From Sialis fuliginosa (Eukaryota; Arthropoda; Insecta; Megaloptera; Sialidae), in contig OY540815.1 in NCBI GenBank assembly GCA_961205875.1, positions 6,696,001 through 6,760,000 of the forward strand: a stretch of DNA of 64,000 nt. Direction: 5' to 3'. The position numbers and the translations under genes were made by a program. Numbering within the stretch: position 1 is the first letter of the stretch; the number at the start of each line of letters is the position of its first letter. The notes under the pieces are model-generated. The model was not told the origin of the DNA, did not search any database, and worked only from the letters and a program-made list of their open reading frames with translations. Positions 58,106 to 64,000 of the stretch are shown piece after piece.

Positions 58106-58172
58106 TGTTTCCGTTGCATTACTAAAATTACACCCTAAATGTGCCTAAAATAGTCTAACTTCAAAAATGTAT
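58106..58172 (+). repeat. ~65-bp direct repeat, left of family A copy 5
   Basis: ATTGTTTCCGTTGCATTAC, then CCCTAAATG and TTCAAAAA, recurring at 58732-58797 in the same order. Confidence 0.65.
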
Positions 58173-58173
58173 A

Positions 58174-58727
58174 TAAGGTACTGGCACCAGTGTTGGATAT
58201 GACCTCAGTAGTGGTTATTTTTAATTAAATGTACTGAATTAGAAATATTTGTTGATATTTGATTACTACTATTTCTGAATATTAATCTATATACATTTAA
58301 CTATCTTACAGCGATGATTTGATGACAATCGACCAGTAGGTGTAAATATGGTGGACATTTAAACTAATTATTAGTATAATTTATTTATTATTTATTATAT
58401 TATCATAGCAACTGCTTTACATTGTTTCAAATGACGATTCTTTTTTTTATATCTTTTGTGTCGTAGTACTTATCATTTTATAATAATTAGCAAGTTTCAT
58501 CACCGCGTGCTCATTATTGGTTTTACTTTATCCAGTACTGGAGAAAAAACATATAAAACAAAATAAAAGGCTATAATTTAAAATATAAACTATATATACG
58601 GACTTTGGTAATTAAATAAATTAAATAAAGAGCTACTTGTTTTATTAGTAACATGAGTTCATGAGAATTATCAAAAAGAAACCCGTCAATCACAAAAACA
58701 GTAAACCTTGCTCTTATAGCGACCTTA
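58174..58727 (+). repeat. Family A repeat, copy 5
   Basis: It starts TAAGGTACTGGCACCAGTG and ends CTTGCTCTTATAGCGACCTTA. The right terminus lacks the CTGGTGTCAGT part seen in copy 2, apparently by a small deletion. It is bracketed by ~65-bp direct repeats. Confidence 0.75.
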
Positions 58728-58731
58728 TTTT

Positions 58732-58797
58732 AATTGTTTCCGTTGCATTACCAAAATTTCCCCCTAAATGCCCCTTCAAAAAAAATATTTTGTTAGG
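58732..58797 (+). repeat. ~65-bp direct repeat, right of family A copy 5
   Basis: Partner of 58106-58172; too long for a normal transposon target duplication. Confidence 0.65.
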
Positions 58798-60045
58798 TAG
58801 ATATGTATAATATTTATTTTCAGGTTGAAAGATATCATATTGAATTAACAGATAAAAAATATGTCTCGTATCTTACAATCAGTATTTCTATCTAGATGAA
58901 ATATAGGTACCTATATATTATTTCCCAGTTTATTGTAGAGCTATTTTAGAAACAATCACATTTTATAGCTTGGAAAAAATGTGTGCCAAAAAGTATATAA
59001 TACAAGTTTTATCTGTTATTTATGGCCAATATCTTTCGATATCGTCTTTTATTTTTTCAATTATTTCTGACTGTTTATATATTTTCATATCACAATCCAC
59101 ACCTTTTATGCGTTTTATTTTATATTTTTCAAGACAGAAATTATTACCTGTAAACAAAAACTCGTTCGGCTAAAGGTAATACTTGATGATTATTTTGGAC
59201 AATAAATTTCATAAAATATCTATCAGGATCCTGGTACCGGATAAATATAAAATTTCTCTTGATATTTTTGTCACGAAGTGTTAGATTATTTGATTCTATG
59301 AAACAAATAATATCGATTGGTATAAAAATATCAGGCTTTATTTCAATCTAAGATCTTTTCGCCACAATAAATATCAGTTTCAAAAATAAATAAACATTGA
59401 GAAATACACATACATATATTTAACCGCTGCTTCGTCCGCGTTTAATTCGGAATCAAACCCTCTTTTTTTATTAAAAAATATTAGTTGTAAATTTTACCTA
59501 ATACGGGCCTGCCGTAAATCAATTATCATATACATCGTAAACTAATTACAGGTTACTAAGCTTTCTAAAATTAAATATTCCATCAAAATCAGTTCAGTAA
59601 TTTCCGTGTCAAATGGGATTTGAGATTTTTAGATTTCTAAATTTTATTAATTTTTAAGCCCATACAACGTATCAGCCCAAGTATTTACATTAGAATGTAC
59701 AACACATACATCAATATTTTAATGTTTGTATTCAGGAAAATGTCTTTCTGAATAAAGGATTCTTTCAATTGAGAAAATATCCCGATTTTATCTCTAAGCA
59801 TTATAATGTCAATAAATTATTAACAATGATACTCGTAGATGTCGAATCGCTTCGGTTTCACTTCCACAAAAGTTTTTATCTGACAAGAAAGTATAAACTT
59901 CCACAATGTTTGTAAACAATATTTTCTTCTTTTAAACTGAGTAGAATAAAGAGAAGCAATAATGTTTTTCTTATAAGAAATATTATTCATTACCAAAACT
60001 ATATACACAATTACCAAAAAAATACAAGGACTTAAAAAAATGAAG
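58798..60045. other. AT-rich stretch, nothing firmly recognised
   Basis: CCGCTGCTTCGTCCGCGTTTAA near 59422 resembles a third 'cttcg..cgcg' repeat end. Frames of about 65 codons (58970-59173; 59820-60017 minus) have no domain. Confidence 0.4.
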
Positions 60046-60136
60046 TTAAATATAAATTTTTGAACGTCGATTTTCGCGGTTATTTAATTGTATAAACATT
60101 TGATTGTTGGGTTGTATACTGCGTTGCACTTTATTG

Positions 60137-60182
60137 TCACTTGACGTTTCGACCAACATCTCGTGGTTTTCTTCAGAAGTGA
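60137..60182 (-). ncRNA. Hammerhead ribozyme, left arm
   Basis: Minus strand: TCACTT (60182-60177) pairs with AAGTGA (60142-60137) as a 6-bp stem I. CTGAAGA (60176-60170) fits CUGANGA; ACCA/TGGT gives a 4-bp stem II; GAAACGTC supplies GAAA, a short palindromic ACGT stem III and a GUC cleavage triplet. Confidence 0.8.
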
Positions 60183-60296
60183 AGTGTTGAGTACAGAAGG
60201 TGTAGCTGCTTAATATTATTAAGAAGTGAAGTTTTGAGTACAGAAGGTATAGCTGCTTAATAATATTAAGCAGCTATACCTTCTGTACTCAATACT

Positions 60297-60342
60297 TCAC
60301 TTCTGAAGAAGACCACGAGATGTTGGTCGAAACGTCAAGTGA
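60297..60342 (+). ncRNA. Hammerhead ribozyme, right arm
   Basis: TCACTT (60297-60302) pairs with AAGTGA (60337-60342). CTGAAGA is at 60303-60309; GACCA (60311-60315) pairs with TGGTC (60324-60328); GAAA is at 60329-60332; ACGT serves as a dimer-type stem III; predicted cleavage follows C60336. All invariant hammerhead positions are satisfied, and this arm is slightly better paired than the left. Confidence 0.85.
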
Positions 60343-60401
60343 CAATAAAGTGCAACGCGGTATACAACCCAACAATCAAATGTTTATAATTAAATATAAA
60401 T

Positions 60402-61238
60402 ATTCTTTCAAATATAAATGCTCTATTATAAACAAGTACGTAAAACAATTTCTTGTAAAAATTTTGTCAAGGAAAATAAAAGTTAAAAAATACCAAAACA
60501 CTAAAATATAATACTGTTAAATTATAAGTACGATATAACAATTTGTATATAAGTTTAGTTTATTTGATATTTTGAAAACAATTTTGACTTATATTAAATT
60601 TCATTTTTTAAGATTTACTATGTTTAAAAACAGACTAATAAACGTCGTCGAAAAAATTTTCAGAGATCCTTAAAACATGTAATTATTTTTAAAAGTAATA
60701 CATTTCTGATATGTAGGGTAGGGTAGTGCAAGAGTGCGCGGGTGTACAAGAGTACGCAGAGCCATTATCTAATCACAGAGCAGAGTTTTACGGCTAGCTT
60801 CAGTTGTCATGATAAGTACTCCGATAAAAAATTATACGTATTTTTATAGTCATTTACAGAGATTTAAATTTAAAAAAAGTGATTTTGACCACTGCGATGT
60901 AATATTTAGAATTTTTATAAACAGGATTTTATTAAAGATTAGAAAGGTAGGCTACTTTTTCCTGTTTATTTTAGTTACATTACTAACGAACTATTTGTTG
61001 TCCGAGTGATTTGATCATCCCTTTCAATATATGTCACTAGTGACGTTTCAAAGTTGTTTGGTCAGAATAGTGCAAGAATGTGCGCATACTCTTGTCCACC
61101 ATTTCGTTTTGTAAGTTCACTTTAATTTTTTTAAACTGTTAAAACCTGTTTGACGGTTTTCGATTGCTTATTTTGCTTCTGTTTTGACTTGAGACCAAAT
61201 TACGGTGCCCCTTTACATTACCATATACTCATTATAAT
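60402..61238. other. No recognised gene; GTGCAAGAGTGCGC motif
   Basis: GGGTAGTGCAAGAGTGCGCG then GTACAAGAGTACGC near 60722-60757 and GTGCAAGAATGTGCGCATAC near 61070 are related and GC-richer than their surroundings. They may mark a transposon end. Frames at 60320-60511 and 60809-61009 have no domain. Confidence 0.35.
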
Positions 61239-61280
61239 GTGGTGAAAAATTAGTGATAATTATCACTCATTTTTCACCAC
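61239..61280. repeat. 42-bp near-perfect palindrome
   Basis: GTGGTGAAAAATTAGTGATAA meets its complement with a single mismatched pair (T/C at the twelfth pair from the ends) and no spacer. Immediately outside, the sequence becomes unpaired. Confidence 0.85.
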
Positions 61281-62353
61281 TTTCACCATCTAGTTGTTTC
61301 ATTTGTTCAAACACTTTGGAAAGTCAGCTCTGAAAATTAAAAAAAAAATATTACTTAGAAATTCCTTTTGGATATCATTTTTAAGATATTTATATGTACA
61401 TCATGGAAGCCAATAAAAAATTGTCAAAAATTAATTAATAGATTAGATGTATAACTCTTAAATAAATTTTCATGTAGGTAGTTCTTGAAATAAAAATGTG
61501 CAGTTATTGATCTTTTACAATGCAGAATATTTCTGCATTACTACATAAATAAATATCCGTTAGGTGAGTTATATTTAAATTATAAAGTAAAAAGGAAGTT
61601 GTAAATTTTTATTAAATTTACTTCGAGTTTTCCACGTAAGGTAAAATAAAATTCAAAAAGTCTATTTAAGTTATAGGTACAAGTTGTTAGAAATATATCA
61701 AATAAAAAAAATCCAACACAGCTCTATATAAAAGTTTGCAATGCATTTATAAATTGACGTATTACATAATTTAAAGTTGGCTCTGAAAATGTTTAAAGTT
61801 TTTTTTAATTTTGTTTCTCCAACACGAATTGTAAAGTTCAAATGTTTTACGTTTTATATTCTTTGATTTAAAATAATATATGTAGATATATAAATGACTA
61901 ATTGAAAATATTAATATTAAAGTTTTTGAATGTTCGATTAAAAACATTTGACAGAAAAATTGGGAAAAGAATTTCATGCATATTACGAGGATAAAAAAAC
62001 ACCACAGCAAATTTAATAAAAAACAAACCGATGTAATAAGGGTCTATCTCTCCCTCAGGGATGAACTTAAATCTATATTACGTCTAAGAAAGCTGACACT
62101 AGTATTTTTAGAAAAAGTGTTGGGACCAGAACTGACTTTTTCTGCATAAAAAATATACATAGCATTTATACAAATATTCTTGTATAGTTTATGATTTCTT
62201 TTGACACCTCTACACTAACTGGTAGAGGTTTTTAATCATTTAAAATATAATCATTATTTGGGATAAACGAAAAAACTACTGAACTGATTTTCACTAATAG
62301 ATTAATTTATCTGAGCAGATTTTTGACCAACTTTTTTTTAAATTTATAGTACA
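61281..62353. other. AT-rich stretch, nothing recognised
   Basis: A 79-codon minus frame at 61771-62010 is AT-driven. No repeat boundary is seen. Confidence 0.45.
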
Positions 62354-63225
62354 CTAGCTGGACCCGCGCAGCTTCGCTCGTGGACTACGGAATTGTTGTT
62401 TAGGATTTAAAAAATATATAGTTGAATTAATTACAAACACGATTAGTTATTATTGTAATAAATACCAAACTATACTTAAATTACCTACTTAACAAAAACA
62501 AATCAGAACAAAAAGTAAAAATAATTTTTGTTCTATTTAAATTTAAAAGTTAATTATTGAAAACAAAATAAACAATTGACAATCAAAAGAATACCGGCCT
62601 GTGATCATTCCCTCTGCCCTGCGTCTACTTGTCACGCTACCTCCTTGCCGCACGCCGCAACACGGGTCGCCATCGCGCCAATAATATGTTCCCGTATGTA
62701 TATTTCGATATTTTCTAAACTATACGACCAAATTGGATGCTGTAAATGGCAAATTATATCTACATTAAGTACTTATGACGATGAAATCATTTATTTCGAT
62801 AAGAATTAATGTTTTGCAGGTCATAAGTCCACGTAAACAGAACCCAAATATTTTTAATTTTCTTTGTAACATAAAAACAATCATTGTGGCTTTAATATAA
62901 AAGTTAGACATATAGTGTCGCTGACTTTATTGTAGATTTTTTGATTCTACACAATTCTTTAACACATTATTTTGTTTAATATTGAACGGTTTAGGCAGCG
63001 TATTGCAAAATAGCGCGCCGACGGGAAATTTTTTTCCGACACTTGATTTACTATTATCGTCACTGCTTAGTTGTTATGTTACCTAATGTAACAAAATATA
63101 GCCTATAACGTGGCCAGAGAACGTACCTACCTACGAATTAAAAAACATGTAAATCGGATAAGTGGTTCTCGAGTGATAAGCACCCTAACGGACAGACAAA
63201 GACAAGTTGAGCTTTATTACATAGA
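62354..63225 (-). mobile_element. Helitron-like family K, long copy 3
   Basis: On the minus strand it runs from about TCTATGTAATAAAGCTCAAC to the 3' end GAGCGAAGCTGCGCGGGTC then CAGCTAG, followed by T (plus strand A62353). It matches 54805-55635 over nearly its whole length, including TTGGATGCTGTAA, GGCCAGAGAACGTACC and GAATACCGGCC. The 77-codon frame at 62576-62809 is not open in copy 1. Confidence 0.75.
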
Positions 63226-63373
63226 TGACACAATATAAAAATTGTGAAATGCAAGTCGAGTTCACAATGTTTTTTATTTTTTCGAAAAAAATCTTAATAG
63301 TTATAAGATTGCGACAGACAGACATACATTTTTTTCGATTTCAGTATGAAACATTAAAAATAATTTATATGAC

Positions 63374-63426
63374 TTCTGCGGTGATTTTGGTATGAATCAT
63401 GGCTTATACCCAGAAGCCAAGATTCA
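63374..63426. mobile_element. Minimal snap-back remnant of the 5.4/37.1 kb PLE-like family
   Basis: CTTCTGCGGTGATTTTGG then GAATCATGGCTT, followed at once by ATACCCAGAAGCCAAGATTC. The last part is the inverted tip seen at 37220-37246; the ribozyme region is absent. No target duplication is visible. Confidence 0.5.
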
Positions 63427-64000
63427 CTAAAGATTTTTTTAATTAAAAGTATGTAATTTCTAAAGCAAGACCATCACCGATAATAATTAACTACCAGTAA
63501 AGCATCTGACAGAATTAATCGATTCACATACAATATTCTTTTAGCATCGAACGTCCCAAATAATGAGTCTATAGAAATGTTTTTGTCACCGGGCAGTCGG
63601 AGATCAAGTCGACATTGACATCACGTACATTTAACTCAATTCAACAAAATTATACGTACTATAGAAAAGATGGGAACTTTTCCCTTTTATTCGGCCAGTC
63701 AATCACTTTCCTTTCCTTTTATAGCGAAAGTTTTAATACCGTTACGGGTCGGAGGTCTCTGGAATTAATGCATTACGGGAAGGAAGGAAATTGTGGCCAT
63801 GACTTAAGTTGGATACGTGGATTTGTCTTTATTATTTAATATGAATTTTGGTTATTTTAATGAGATAAAGAAAGATTATTTTCACTTTTCGTCCGTTGAA
63901 TATTTGTATTTCATAGTTCGAAAAACGCGTTTATAAAAAGTATTATAAATAAATACGTATTAGACCAAGAGCTCGCTGCAAAAAAAACTAGCCTATCGAG
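63427..64000. other. No recognised gene
   Basis: A 74-codon frame at 63615-63839 contains an ordinary-looking mix of residues (FNTVTGRRSLELMHYGKEGN) but no family I recognise and no defined start or splice context. Confidence 0.3.

Larger units (their letters stand above)
60058..60389. mobile_element. Penelope-like snap-back unit with ribozyme on each arm and 12-bp duplication
   Basis: The left arm from TTTGAACGTCGATTTTCGCGG runs to about 60215. A second partial copy follows (AAGAAGTGAAG...AATAATATT), and the right arm is the inverse, ending AATCAAATGTTTATAA. The 12-mer TTAAATATAAAT lies at 60046-60057 and 60390-60401. The left tip equals the left tip of the truncated PLE at 27236, which links this unit to an element with a GIY-YIG endonuclease. 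No protein is encoded in the unit; short frames inside are incidental. Confidence 0.75.

Noticed and set aside
1..64000. CRISPR array, prokaryotic operon, tRNA or rRNA genes
   Set aside because: I found no regularly spaced short repeats, no tightly packed genes, no cloverleaf with A/B boxes and no rRNA-like sequence by eye.

Overview
This 64 kb window looks like repeat-dense, AT-rich non-coding DNA from a eukaryotic nuclear genome, most likely an insect. Reasons: base composition; CA/TG and GA microsatellites; GTCTGTCTGTC-rich repeat ends; Helitron-like 'cttcgctcgcg' termini; and the 'ggtttccgtag' and 'ccaagtgcg' repeats that I associate with Lepidoptera and some other insects. The order cannot be decided from sequence alone. 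No open frame exceeds 116 codons, and I recognise no host gene, rRNA, tRNA, CRISPR array or prokaryotic operon. The window is best read as an intergenic or intronic archive of mobile-element remnants.

Retroelements: the only recognisable protein remnant is a broken GIY-YIG endonuclease domain of a Penelope-like element (PLE) at 27.3-27.6 kb. Its left tip matches a compact inverted-repeat unit at 60.06-60.39 kb that carries a convincing hammerhead ribozyme on each arm. Two further snap-back units of a second PLE-like family (5.42-5.65 kb and 37.08-37.25 kb) carry hammerhead-like cores and share the same outer boundaries. These three units are each bounded by exact 12-14 bp direct repeats. A separate canonical hammerhead lies at 47.87-47.92 kb on the minus strand, inside an 18-bp inverted repeat. 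Together these are the most interesting content of the window.

DNA transposons: there are many non-autonomous elements with terminal inverted repeats (TIRs). They include a hAT-type MITE with an exact 8-bp duplication (28.3 kb), a Harbinger-type MITE with TAA duplication and an empty paralogous site (46.7-47.1 kb), TA-flanked elements (1.6, 3.5, 13.2 and 44.5 kb, the last an 846-bp near-perfect fold-back), a nested 202-bp MITE at 124-325, and several fold-back elements (5.8, 7.7, 9.3, 15.7, 17.5, 39.7, 40.3 kb). A ~560-bp family with termini like TACTGGCACCAGT occurs five times (0, 21.5, 48.0, 51.6, 58.2 kb).

Helitron-like elements: two families have 3' ends with a GC hairpin followed by CTAG. 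One is at 54.8-55.6, 56.1-56.4 and 62.4-63.2 kb; the other is at 10.0, 16.3, 19.0-19.9, 33.4 and 50.7 kb.

Possible host signal is sparse: GC-rich islands at 12.8-13.1, 16.9-17.1 and 50.4-50.5 kb, and three GA-rich islands at 16.8, 52.45 and 56.63 kb, each near a CA/TG microsatellite. Long stretches between these (for example 29-31, 41-44 and 58.8-60.0 kb) are AT-rich with nothing I can name. All family assignments rest on reading the sequence by eye; no alignment, folding or database search was run.
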